Below the pieces are notes generated by a model. It searched no databases and was not told where the DNA came from. It saw only the letters and a list, made by a program, of their open reading frames with translations. Source: Dehalococcoidales bacterium (lineage in GTDB: Bacteria; Chloroflexota; Dehalococcoidia; Lucifugimonadales; Lucifugimonadaceae). From it: a stretch of DNA of 64,000 bases. Positions 1-9,049 of this stretch are shown piece after piece. The stretch's first letter is position 1. Each line of letters opens with the position of its first letter. Both the position numbers and the translations under genes were made by a program. The DNA is taken from positions 1-64,000 of the forward strand of contig JAACCT010000015.1 in assembly GCA_009937255.1 (NCBI GenBank), read 5' to 3'.

Positions 1-107
1 AACCAAAAGCTAAAGCAGAACCAAAAGCTAAAGCAGAACCAAAAGCTGAAGCAGAACCAAAAGCTAAAGCAGAACCAAAAGCTAAAGAAAACGATAAAGA
101 GAGCTAA
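1..107 (+). CDS. rpsB: C-terminal end of a protein with a PKAKAE repeat tail, probably 30S ribosomal protein S2 (5' truncated by window)
   Basis: Open frame to TAA at 105-107: PKAKAEPKAKAEPKAEAEPKAKAEPKAKENDKES*. Identity inferred only from the conserved rpsB-tsf order. Confidence 0.55.
   Translation, partial: PKAKAEPKAKAEPKAEAEPKAKAEPKAKENDKES
3..89 (+). repeat. 18-bp in-frame tandem repeat (ccaaaagctaaagcagaa), nearly 5 copies
   Basis: Direct reading; one a->g variation (gctgaa) in one copy; encodes PKA(K/E)AE. Confidence 0.9.
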
Positions 108-131
108 ACTAAATAACTTTAGGAGAATTTA

Positions 132-626
132 ATGGTTGAAATAACAGCTAAATTAATAAAAGAATTAAGAGATAATACTGGTGCAGGAATAATGGATGCA
201 AAAAAAGCACTTGAAGAATCTCAAGGAGATATGAAACAGGCCGAAGTATACTTAACCAAAAAAGGTTTAGCTTCTGTTGAAAAAAGAGCAGGAAGAGCTA
301 CTGAAAATGGGATCGTAGAATCTTATATTCATAATGGAGGAAGAATCGGTGCATTGGTACAATTATCATGCGAGACTGACTTTGTAGCTAGAACTGATGA
401 ATTTTCTAATTGTGCAAAAGAGATAGCTATGCAGGTAGCAGCAATGAACCCAACTTCTATTTCAAAAGAAAAAGATAGCGAACTATCCGATGATCAAATT
501 CTTGAGTTACAGGCTTATATCAGAGATTCAGCAAAAACTGTTGGTGAGGTTGTTAAAGAACTTTCATCCAAAGTTGGTGAAAATATAGTTATAAAAAAAA
601 TAAATAGATTTGAAATTGGAAATTAA
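132..626 (+). CDS. tsf: Elongation factor Ts (short form)
   Basis: ITAKLIKELRDNTGAGIMDAKKALEES, CETDFVAR, C-terminal VIKKINRFEIGN. Confidence 0.95.
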   Translation: MVEITAKLIKELRDNTGAGIMDAKKALEESQGDMKQAEVYLTKKGLASVEKRAGRATENGIVESYIHNGGRIGALVQLSCETDFVARTDEFSNCAKEIAMQVAAMNPTSISKEKDSELSDDQILELQAYIRDSAKTVGEVVKELSSKVGENIVIKKINRFEIGN

Positions 627-1347
627 TAAACCTAGTAGAATCGTTTTAAAACTTAGTGGAGAATCATTAAAAGGTGATTTAGAGTTTGGTCTTGATGCTG
701 GAATTATTAAGACTATTTCTACGGAAATCAAAAAAACTTCAGATTTAAATGTTCAAATTTCTATTGTTGCTGGTGGTGGTAACTTTTGGAGAGGAATTGA
801 ATACGAAAAAAGAGGTATGGATAGATCAACTGCTGATTATGCTGGAATGCTTGCGACAATAATGAATGCCTTAGCACTTCAAGATGAATTAGAAAAAAAT
901 AGCATAGAAGTAAGGACACAATCAGCATTAAATTTACCCTCTGTTGCAGAACCTTATATTAGAAGAAAAGCTATAAGGCATCTTGAAAAAGGAAGATTGG
1001 TCTTATTTGCTGGTGGTACAGGAAATCCTTTTATGTCTACAGATACAGCTGCTGCCTTGCGAGCTATAGAAATAAATGCAGATTTACTAATAATGGCAAA
1101 AAATGGAATCGACGGAATGTATGATTCTGATCCTAAAATAAATCCTTCAGCAAAAAAAATTGACAAAATTACTCATCATGAAGCATTAAGTAAAAGATTA
1201 TCAGCATTGGACTCTACTGCTCTTACATTATGTATGGATAATAATCTTCCTATTGTGATTTTTGATTTATTTAAATCTGATAATTTGTTAAATGTTATTT
1301 CTGGAAATAAAGTAGGTACACAAATATATACTCAAAATAAATCTTAG
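610..1347 (+). CDS. pyrH: UMP kinase
   Basis: RIVLKLSGESL, GGGNFWRG, GMLATIMNALALQDELE, FAGGTGNPFMSTDTAAALRA; TTG start overlapping tsf end. Confidence 0.95.
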   Translation: MKLEINKPSRIVLKLSGESLKGDLEFGLDAGIIKTISTEIKKTSDLNVQISIVAGGGNFWRGIEYEKRGMDRSTADYAGMLATIMNALALQDELEKNSIEVRTQSALNLPSVAEPYIRRKAIRHLEKGRLVLFAGGTGNPFMSTDTAAALRAIEINADLLIMAKNGIDGMYDSDPKINPSAKKIDKITHHEALSKRLSALDSTALTLCMDNNLPIVIFDLFKSDNLLNVISGNKVGTQIYTQNKS

Positions 1348-1377
1348 GTATTATATAAATAAGAATTGAGGTAAATT

Positions 1378-1938
1378 ATGGAATTATCTGAAATATTAAA
1401 TGACTGTTCAGAAAGAATGAAATCAGCTAATGATTTTTTTGTTACTGATATTAAATCTATAAGAACAGGTAGGGCTGCAACAAGTCTTTTAGAAAATATT
1501 AAAATAGATTACCACGGGTCTGTAATGCCTTTAAATCAACTAGCGCAAATATCATTGAGTGATCAAAGAAGTATGACTGTTCAACCTTGGGATAAATCTG
1601 CTTCTCAAATAATTGCAAAAGGTATTCAAACATCTGACTTGGGTATTACCCCTCAAATTGATGGACAAATTATTAGAGTTAATATTCCTCCTATGACAGA
1701 AGAAACAAGAAAAGATGTTGTAAAAGTATTAAAACAAAGAAGTGAACAATCAAAAATTTCGATTAGAAATATTAGACGTGATATTCAAGACGAAATAAGA
1801 AAACTTGAAAAAAATGGTGACTGCTCCGAAGATGATTCCAGAAGAGCTATTATTGATTTGCAGAAAATAACTGATGATTCAATTAAAATAATTGATCAAG
1901 AATCTAGTTTAAAAGAATCAGAAATAATGCAAGTTTAA
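1378..1938 (+). CDS. frr: Ribosome recycling factor
   Basis: IRTGRAATSLLENI, IRVNIPPMTEETRKDVVKVLKQ, NIRRDIQDEIRKLEK. Confidence 0.95.
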   Translation: MELSEILNDCSERMKSANDFFVTDIKSIRTGRAATSLLENIKIDYHGSVMPLNQLAQISLSDQRSMTVQPWDKSASQIIAKGIQTSDLGITPQIDGQIIRVNIPPMTEETRKDVVKVLKQRSEQSKISIRNIRRDIQDEIRKLEKNGDCSEDDSRRAIIDLQKITDDSIKIIDQESSLKESEIMQV

Positions 1939-1941
1939 AAA

Positions 1942-2630
1942 ATGCGCAAACAAAGTATTATCCCTAATCACTTAGCTATTATTATGGATGGTAATGGTAG
2001 ATGGGCTACTGATAAAGGTTTAGAAAGATCTAATGGTCATATTAAAGGTTATGAACAGATAAAACCTATAGCTATACATGCAAAGAAATTAGGAATACAG
2101 TATCTAACTTTATTTGCCTTTTCTACTGAAAATTGGAAACGATCAAAAGATGAAATAGAGTTTATTCTAGATTTGGCAATCAATGTTATTGCAAAAGAAT
2201 CTAATAGTTTAAATGAAAATAATATTAATATTACTCATTTAGGTAACAAAGATAATTTACCAAAAGAATTAGTATCAAAAATTCATATATCTGAAAATTT
2301 AACAAAAAATAATGATGGACTTTTTCTTTCAGTAGCATTTAATTATGGTTCAAGGGATGAAATTATTAATGCTGTGAATAATATTTTAAAACAAAAAATT
2401 AAAGTTGTAGATGAAAATGATTTTAATTCTAATTTAATGACTAACTCTTTTCCTGATCCTGATATGATTATTCGAACAGGGGGGCAAAAAAGACTTTCTA
2501 ATTTTTTACTATGGCAATCTGCTTATTCTGAGTTATTTTTTTAGATAAATTTTGGCCTGATTTTAATATTTCTGATCTCGATAATATCATTTCTGATTAT
2601 AAAAAAAGAAAAAGAAATTATGGTACTTAA
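1942..2630 (+). CDS. uppS: Isoprenyl (undecaprenyl) diphosphate synthase, apparent frameshift near 2535-2541
   Basis: HLAIIMDGNGRWA, FAFSTENWKRS, RLSNFLLWQSAYSELFF then TAG; a -1 shift at the T7 run continues LDKFWPDFNISDLDNIISDYKKRKRNYGT*, the expected UppS C-terminus. Confidence 0.9.
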
Positions 2631-3306
2631 TAATAGAACTAAAAGAATAATTACATCTACCATAGGCATTCTAATTATTTATTTGGGCTTTAAATATTTA
2701 CCTTCTTTAAGAATAAATAATTTTAATTTTCATCCTTTAATTCTTTTATCTTTTTTTGTTTTTTTTATGGAAATTTTTCTTCAATTAAAAACAAATAAAT
2801 TTTCAAGAAATTATAAATATTTTTTATTTTCAATTATTTATACTATTTTTTTCATACATGTTTTATTAATAGAAAACTTAATTGAAAATTGGGAAATAGT
2901 TTTTTTATTTAATTTATCTGTAGTATTTATTGTAGATTCTTTTGGATATATTTTTGGGCAATTTTTTGGAAATAATAAAATTAAAATCTTAGAAAATATT
3001 TCACCTAATAAAACTGTAGAAGGTTATATAGGATCAGTAATTTTTGGATTTACTTTTGGTTTTTTTATACTTCTTTTTATATATGATAAATTCTTTTTAG
3101 AGACAAATTATATTTTTATAATTTTATTTATATTAGGATTAATAACGACAAGTATTTTTGGTGATTTATTTGTTTCTAAAATAAAACGTATGATAAAAGT
3201 TGATGATTTTTCAAATTTTTTTTACGGACATGGAGGAATTTTAGATAGACTAGATTCTATTTTACCTAGTTTTGTATTGTCTTTTTGGATATTCTTTTTA
3301 ATATGA
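2620..3306 (+). CDS. cdsA: Phosphatidate cytidylyltransferase
   Basis: Multi-TM protein ending in the CdsA signature SKIKRMIKVDDFSNFFYGHGGILDRLDS. Confidence 0.88.
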   Translation: MVLNNRTKRIITSTIGILIIYLGFKYLPSLRINNFNFHPLILLSFFVFFMEIFLQLKTNKFSRNYKYFLFSIIYTIFFIHVLLIENLIENWEIVFLFNLSVVFIVDSFGYIFGQFFGNNKIKILENISPNKTVEGYIGSVIFGFTFGFFILLFIYDKFFLETNYIFIILFILGLITTSIFGDLFVSKIKRMIKVDDFSNFFYGHGGILDRLDSILPSFVLSFWIFFLI

Positions 3307-4424
3307 AAAAAATTGCGATAATTGGATCAACTGGCTCTATTGGAACCCAAACTCTAGAATTAATAGAGAATAATCTAGAAAATTATGATGTGTATGCTTT
3401 AACTGCTGGTAATAATATTAGTTTACACAAAAAACAAATAAATAAATTTAAACCTAAATTTTATGATAATTTAAAACAAATTGACTATGATATAGAAGGA
3501 TCTTCTTTATTGGATTCATTGAAAATAGTTAATGATAAAAATCTTGATTTCATTCTTTTTGCGACTTCTGGATCTGATACTTATTCACCGATTGTTAATG
3601 CAATTAATTCAGGAAATAATATTGGTTTGACTAATAAGGAAGTTATAGTAATTTTTGGCCCATTACTTTTTAAAGCAGCTAATAGAAATAATTCAAAAAT
3701 ATTTCCAATTGATTCAGAGCCATCAGCTATTTGGCAATGTATTGATAATGAACCAAGAAATATATCAAAAATTATATTAACAGCCTCGGGTGGAGCTTTT
3801 AGAGATATTGATTTCAAAGATTTAAGAAATATTACTCCAGATCAAGCAAGTAGACATCCTAACTGGAAAATGGGTGAAAAAATAAGTGTAGATTCTTCTA
3901 CAATGATGAATAAAATATTTGAGATAGTTGAAATTAGCTATATGTTCAATATTCCTTTTGAAAAAATTGAAGTACTCATTCACAGAGAAAGCTTAGTTCA
4001 TTCAATGGTAGAATTTGATGATGGATCTATAAAGGCTCAAATATCTCAACCTGATATGATACTTCCTATAAAGCATGCTCTAGATTACAAAGAATTTAAT
4101 TTGAAGTATGAAAATAAATTAGATTTTTCAGAAATTAGTCAATTTTCATTTTCACAGATAAAAAAAGGTAAATATCCTTGCTATGATTTTTCTTATGAAT
4201 ATATAAAAAAAGGTCCTTTATATGTATCAGCTTTAGCAATTACAAATGAAATTTTAGTTGAACTATTTTTAGCAGAAAAAATTTCATATATTTCTATTTC
4301 AAAATACTTAGAAATGACTTTATTAAATCAGAAATTCAATCAAGAATTTAATTATGATAATATAATTGAATTAAGAGAATATTTGACTACTAGAATCTCT
4401 AAATTAATTCAAAATAAAAAATAA
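3303..4424 (+). CDS. dxr: 1-deoxy-D-xylulose 5-phosphate reductoisomerase
   Basis: MKKIAIIGSTGSIGTQTL, LTNKEVIV, PIDSEPSAIWQ, LTASGGAFRD, HPNWKMGEKISVDSSTMMNK. ATG at 3303 preferred over 3285. Confidence 0.95.
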   Translation: MKKIAIIGSTGSIGTQTLELIENNLENYDVYALTAGNNISLHKKQINKFKPKFYDNLKQIDYDIEGSSLLDSLKIVNDKNLDFILFATSGSDTYSPIVNAINSGNNIGLTNKEVIVIFGPLLFKAANRNNSKIFPIDSEPSAIWQCIDNEPRNISKIILTASGGAFRDIDFKDLRNITPDQASRHPNWKMGEKISVDSSTMMNKIFEIVEISYMFNIPFEKIEVLIHRESLVHSMVEFDDGSIKAQISQPDMILPIKHALDYKEFNLKYENKLDFSEISQFSFSQIKKGKYPCYDFSYEYIKKGPLYVSALAITNEILVELFLAEKISYISISKYLEMTLLNQKFNQEFNYDNIIELREYLTTRISKLIQNKK

Positions 4425-4429
4425 AACAT

Positions 4430-5986
4430 ATGCAAATTTTTATAAGTATATTTACCCTATCTTTAATTATTACTCCTTTAGTAGTTTTACATGAACTTGG
4501 ACATTATATTTTTGCTAAATTATTCAAAGTAAGAGTTTTAGAATTTGGAATAGGTTTTCCTCCTAAATTATTTAGTCTGTGGTCTCATTTAAGTACTTAT
4601 AAAATTTCAAAAAATATTATAACTGAAGTAAATGAATTTAAATCTGGTGAAATAATTTATATTTCATTAGATAATTATGGTTTTATAAATGAAATTTATA
4701 AAACTAAAAACCCTGAAATTTCTTCAACTCTAATACCTGTTAAATTTATAGAATTTAATGATGACATAATCGTAGTAAAAAGTATGTTGTGGAGTTTAAA
4801 TTTAATACCTTTTGGAGGTTTTGTAAGATTATTTGGTGAAGAGAAAAATAAGTCTAAAGATTCTTTAAGTCAATCATCATATTTTGGAAGATTTATAATT
4901 ATTTTTTCTGGTGCTTTTATAAATTTTGTTCTTCCATTCATAATGATATTTTTTGTAAATATTTTTATTACAGAAACTAAAATTTCAGATTTAATTGTAC
5001 AAAATGTTATGGAAGATTCACCGGCATATCAAGCTGGTATAAAACCTGGAGATAAAATTGTAGATATTAATAATAAGAAAATTAATTCAATTTCTGATTT
5101 ACAAAATATTCTTACTCAAAATCTTGGTGATAATACTGAGTGGACAGTAGTTAGTGGTATCCCTAATATTTTCTTAGATCCAGGTCAAAAAACTAAATAT
5201 GAATATCCAAAAAATAAAAGTAAGACACTTAAATTAAAACCAAGATGGAATCCTCCTGTTTATCAAATTGGTAAAGATATTTCAGTTGAAAAAGCTAGGA
5301 CTTATGACCCATATTCTGGATCTATTACCTCCTTTAAAGTATCTGAATCTTCTGATTTTGGAAATATTTCATATGAATTTTCAAATAAATTTATCAAGTC
5401 TAAAATTGGAGATTTTGTTCCAGTTGTATTTGATAAAAGTTTTGAAGGAATTCCTTTGGATGAAGCAAGAAAAATAGAACCCAATGCTGGAATTAATGAC
5501 ACTATTACTGAGGGTTCAGTTGGTATTCTCATAAGTAGTGAAAACAGGAGAAATTATAAAGAATCTTTTAGTGATAATCTAAAAGATTCAATTGATAAAT
5601 CCATTGGAATTTATACACTTAGCTATTATTCAATTAAAGGAATTTTTATACGATCATCTAACCCGATTTTTCAAGGGCCTAAAGCTATTGGTCCTATTGG
5701 ACTTGGACAAATATCGGGTAATATCGTAGCATCTTCGAATTCTTTTTCTGAAAAATTAATTATTTTATTTACCCTAGCTTCATCGATAAGTTTATCGCTA
5801 GCAATAATTAATTTAATTCCTTTTCCTGCTTTAGATGGAGGCAGGTTAGCATTTTTATTTATTGAAATATTAAGAAAAGGTAAAAAGGTTCCAGAAAGTA
5901 TAGAGTCCTATATTCATGGCCTAGGATTTATTATACTTATACTATTGATAATTTATATTTCGTTTAAAGATATTTCTAGATTATAA
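4430..5986 (+). CDS. rseP: RseP-like site-2 (M50) zinc metalloprotease with PDZ domain
   Basis: VVLHELGHYIFAKLF (HExxH), GFVRLFGEE, PDZ (SPAYQAGIKPGDKIVDINNKKI), NLIPFPALDGGRL. Confidence 0.9.
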   Translation: MQIFISIFTLSLIITPLVVLHELGHYIFAKLFKVRVLEFGIGFPPKLFSLWSHLSTYKISKNIITEVNEFKSGEIIYISLDNYGFINEIYKTKNPEISSTLIPVKFIEFNDDIIVVKSMLWSLNLIPFGGFVRLFGEEKNKSKDSLSQSSYFGRFIIIFSGAFINFVLPFIMIFFVNIFITETKISDLIVQNVMEDSPAYQAGIKPGDKIVDINNKKINSISDLQNILTQNLGDNTEWTVVSGIPNIFLDPGQKTKYEYPKNKSKTLKLKPRWNPPVYQIGKDISVEKARTYDPYSGSITSFKVSESSDFGNISYEFSNKFIKSKIGDFVPVVFDKSFEGIPLDEARKIEPNAGINDTITEGSVGILISSENRRNYKESFSDNLKDSIDKSIGIYTLSYYSIKGIFIRSSNPIFQGPKAIGPIGLGQISGNIVASSNSFSEKLIILFTLASSISLSLAIINLIPFPALDGGRLAFLFIEILRKGKKVPESIESYIHGLGFIILILLIIYISFKDISRL

Positions 5987-6002
5987 AAAATGGGAGAAAT
6001 CT

Positions 6003-7211
6003 ATGAGGAAAATCACACATGTTGTGAAAGTAGGTAATGTAAAAATAGGAGGAACAAATCCTATTGTAGTACAGTCTATGACAGATACTGATACATCGGA
6101 TATCCCTAAAACTGTAAATCAAATTGAAGAACTTTATACCGCAGGCTCAGAAATTGTAAGATTAACTATTAATAATATTGAAGCAGCTAAATCTGTTGCT
6201 CTCATAAAAAAACAACTTCTAGATAGAGATATTAAAGTTCCATTAATAGGTGATTTTCACTTTATAGGCCATAAGATTTTACAAGCTGTTCCTGAATGTG
6301 CTGAATATTTAGATAAGTATAGAATAAACCCTGGTAATTTAGGTAAAGGTGATAGAAAAGATGATAATTTTAGAACTTTTATAGAATTAGCTAAAGACTT
6401 TAATAAACCTGTTCGTATTGGAGTAAATGCAGGTTCTCTTGACCAGGAATTATTGAATTTTAAAATGGAAGAAAATAATAAGTTAAAGATTCCAAAAAGT
6501 GCTGAAAATGTAGAATCTGAAGCTCTTATATCTAGCGCTTTAATTTCTTATCAAAAAGCTATGAATTATGGCTTAGATAAAAATAAAATTATTATTTCTT
6601 GTAAAGTTTCTAGATTGTATCAAATGATTCATTGCTATAGAGAAATTTCTAATAAATGTTCAGCTCCTCTACATCTAGGATTAACAGAGGCTGGTCTAGG
6701 GATGAAATCAATTGTTGCTACCACTGCAGCACTATCAGTTTTATTGGAACAAGGAATAGGAGATACCATAAGATGCTCTTTAACTCCTGAGGTTGGAGGA
6801 GAAAGATCTCGTGAAGTAGAACTTTGTCAAGAAATATTACAATCCTTAGAAATTAAGAGTTATAAGCCACAAGTTACAGCTTGTCCAGGTTGCGGAAGAA
6901 CAACTTCAACCTTTTTTAGAGAATTAGCTTCTGAGATTAAAGATCACTTAGATAAAAAAAATAAAAAATGGATAAAAGAATTTCCTGGATCTGAGGAATT
7001 GAAAGTAGCTGTAATGGGATGTGTGGTAAATGGTCCTGGAGAATCTAAAGCAGCCAATATTGGAGTGTCACTTCCTGGTTCAGGAGAAAGTCCCGTTGCT
7101 CCAGTATTTGTAGATGGTGAAAAAGTTGGAATTTTAAAAGGTGATAATATCTCATCTGAATTTATTAATATGGTAGAAAATTATGTTGTAAATAAATGGG
7201 GGAATAAATGA
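6003..7211 (+). CDS. ispG: 4-hydroxy-3-methylbut-2-enyl-diphosphate synthase
   Basis: VQSMTDTDTSD, YRINPGNLG, PEVGGERSREVELCQEILQSL, ACPGCGRTT, AVMGCVVNGPGES. Confidence 0.95.
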   Translation: MRKITHVVKVGNVKIGGTNPIVVQSMTDTDTSDIPKTVNQIEELYTAGSEIVRLTINNIEAAKSVALIKKQLLDRDIKVPLIGDFHFIGHKILQAVPECAEYLDKYRINPGNLGKGDRKDDNFRTFIELAKDFNKPVRIGVNAGSLDQELLNFKMEENNKLKIPKSAENVESEALISSALISYQKAMNYGLDKNKIIISCKVSRLYQMIHCYREISNKCSAPLHLGLTEAGLGMKSIVATTAALSVLLEQGIGDTIRCSLTPEVGGERSREVELCQEILQSLEIKSYKPQVTACPGCGRTTSTFFRELASEIKDHLDKKNKKWIKEFPGSEELKVAVMGCVVNGPGESKAANIGVSLPGSGESPVAPVFVDGEKVGILKGDNISSEFINMVENYVVNKWGNK

Positions 7212-8932
7212 GTATAAACAAACTACTTGGATCAAAAAAACTGACAAGTTATTTTTGGAAAACTTATAGAGAAGACCCACAAAATATAGAAACAGAAAGT
7301 CATAGATTATTGCATAGAACAGGATTTATTTCTCAATTATCAACTGGAATATTTAGTTTTTTACCTATGGGTTGGAGATCAATAGAAAAAATAAAAAATA
7401 TAATTAGAGAAGAAATGAATTCATCAGGATTAATTGAAATTAATTTACCAGTTATTCAACCATCTGATCTATGGAAAACTTCAGAAAGACTTGATACTTT
7501 TATCCCTCCTTTATCAAAATTTCAAGATAGAAGAGATAATCAATTAATAATTGCTCCTACACACGAAGAAGCCGTTACAGATATGGTAGCTAAAAATGTA
7601 AATTCATATAGAGATTTACCATTTACTCTATATCAAATTCAAACAAAATATAGAGAAGACCCTAGGCCCAGAGCAGGTCTTCTAAGGGTAAGAGAATTTG
7701 AAATGAACGATGCTTATTCTTTTGATGTTGACGAAGAAGGGTTAGATTTATCATATAAAAATATGATTAAAATATATAAAAATATTTTTATGAGATGTTC
7801 TACAGAAGTTATTATTGTTGATGCAGATTCGGGAGCTATTGGAGGAAAAGAATCCAATGAGTTTGTTATGTTAGCTGATAGTGGCGAAGATGTGATTTTA
7901 ATTTCAAAAGATAAACTTTATGCTGCAAATGTAGAAAAAGCTATTTTTAAAAAAGAAAAATTCGAAAAAGAAAATACTATAAATCTGCAATATTTAGATA
8001 CTCCAAATAAAAAAACAATTGATGAATTGAAAGATTTTTTATCTATTGATAATAAAAAAATGTTAAAAACAGTAATTTATAAAGCAGATGATGAAATCGT
8101 TGGATGCGTAATACGTTCAGATTACAATTTTAATGAAACTAAAATAAGAAATTATCTTAATGCTACTAATTTGAACTTAGCTAGTGATAAAGTAATTATT
8201 TCAAAAGATCTAGTTCCTGGTTTTATTTCTCCAATAAATATAGAAAACATTAGATTTTTATATGATGATTCTGTATTACTTGGTCCTGGTAACTTTATTG
8301 TTGGAGGTAATACAAAGGATAAACATTATAAAGGTTTTAATCTAGATCAAGATTCAATATCATATGAAATTTTAGATATAGCAGAAGCTGAAGAAGGCCA
8401 TATTTCAATAAATGAGTCTATTTTGGAATCTTTTAGAGGAATTGAAGTAGGTCATATTTTTAAATTAGGAGATGTTTATAGTAAAAAAATGGGAGCAAAT
8501 TTTTCTAATAAAGAAGGTAAAAATCAAAATATTCTGATGGGGTGCTATGGAATCGGTGTAGGAAGGTTATTAGCAGCTTGTATTGAGGCTAATCAAAAAA
8601 ATAATTCCATGAATTTACCGTTATCAATTTCACCATTTTCAATTTATCTTGTAGCTTTACAAATAAAAGACGAAAAAGTGAAAAATTTAGCTGAAAAAAT
8701 CTATAAAGAATTAACTGATTTAGGCTTTGATTTATTGTTTGACGATAGAGATATACAAACAGGAGTTAAATTTAATGATTCAGATTTACTGTCTCTTCCT
8801 GTTAGAAGAGTTATTTCAAAAAGAAATATACAAAATGATTCTATTGAAGTTTTCGAAAGAGATACAGATTCTACAATTTCTTTGACATATGATGAGACCA
8901 TTACTTATTTCAAAACTAACTTGATACCTTAG
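7208..8932 (+). CDS. proS: Prolyl-tRNA synthetase
   Basis: APTHEEAVTDMV, YQIQTKYREDPRPRAGLLRVREFEMNDAYSFD, MGCYGIGVGRLLAA. Confidence 0.95.
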   Translation: MSINKLLGSKKLTSYFWKTYREDPQNIETESHRLLHRTGFISQLSTGIFSFLPMGWRSIEKIKNIIREEMNSSGLIEINLPVIQPSDLWKTSERLDTFIPPLSKFQDRRDNQLIIAPTHEEAVTDMVAKNVNSYRDLPFTLYQIQTKYREDPRPRAGLLRVREFEMNDAYSFDVDEEGLDLSYKNMIKIYKNIFMRCSTEVIIVDADSGAIGGKESNEFVMLADSGEDVILISKDKLYAANVEKAIFKKEKFEKENTINLQYLDTPNKKTIDELKDFLSIDNKKMLKTVIYKADDEIVGCVIRSDYNFNETKIRNYLNATNLNLASDKVIISKDLVPGFISPINIENIRFLYDDSVLLGPGNFIVGGNTKDKHYKGFNLDQDSISYEILDIAEAEEGHISINESILESFRGIEVGHIFKLGDVYSKKMGANFSNKEGKNQNILMGCYGIGVGRLLAACIEANQKNNSMNLPLSISPFSIYLVALQIKDEKVKNLAEKIYKELTDLGFDLLFDDRDIQTGVKFNDSDLLSLPVRRVISKRNIQNDSIEVFERDTDSTISLTYDETITYFKTNLIP

Positions 8933-8997
8933 TCTTTTTTTACTATACGTGATAAACTGATTAGAGATTTATAAATATTTAAAGGAAAAATTATTTG

Positions 8998-9022
8998 AAG
9001 GTGGGCTATGCCCACTTTTTTT
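8998..9022 (+). terminator. Intrinsic terminator/attenuator in nusA leader
   Basis: AAGGTGGGC-TAT-GCCCACTTT stem-loop (6 strong bp plus a G.T wobble and 2 A-T) followed by a T-tract. Confidence 0.8.
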
Positions 9023-9049
9023 ATTTTAGAGTTATCTTGGGAGGTAACG

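Noticed and set aside
1-107. Regular repeats as a possible CRISPR array
   Set aside because: Contiguous 18-bp units with no spacers, in frame with a coding sequence.
954-1166. Antisense ORF inside pyrH (and similar ORFs at 3581-3817, 5302-5532, 8701-8901, 10183-10440, 13196-13492, 26853-27092 etc.)
   Set aside because: Fully shadowed by confidently identified genes; low-complexity translations with no motifs.
4600-4760. Insertion between the HExxH helix and GFVRLFG segment of RseP as a novel domain
   Set aside because: Length variation in this region is common in M50 proteases; no distinguishing motif recognised.
9008-9049. N-terminal extension MPTFFILELSWEVT of NusA
   Set aside because: Derived from the terminator hairpin and T-tract; TTG at 9050 with strong SD gives the normal NusA N-terminus.
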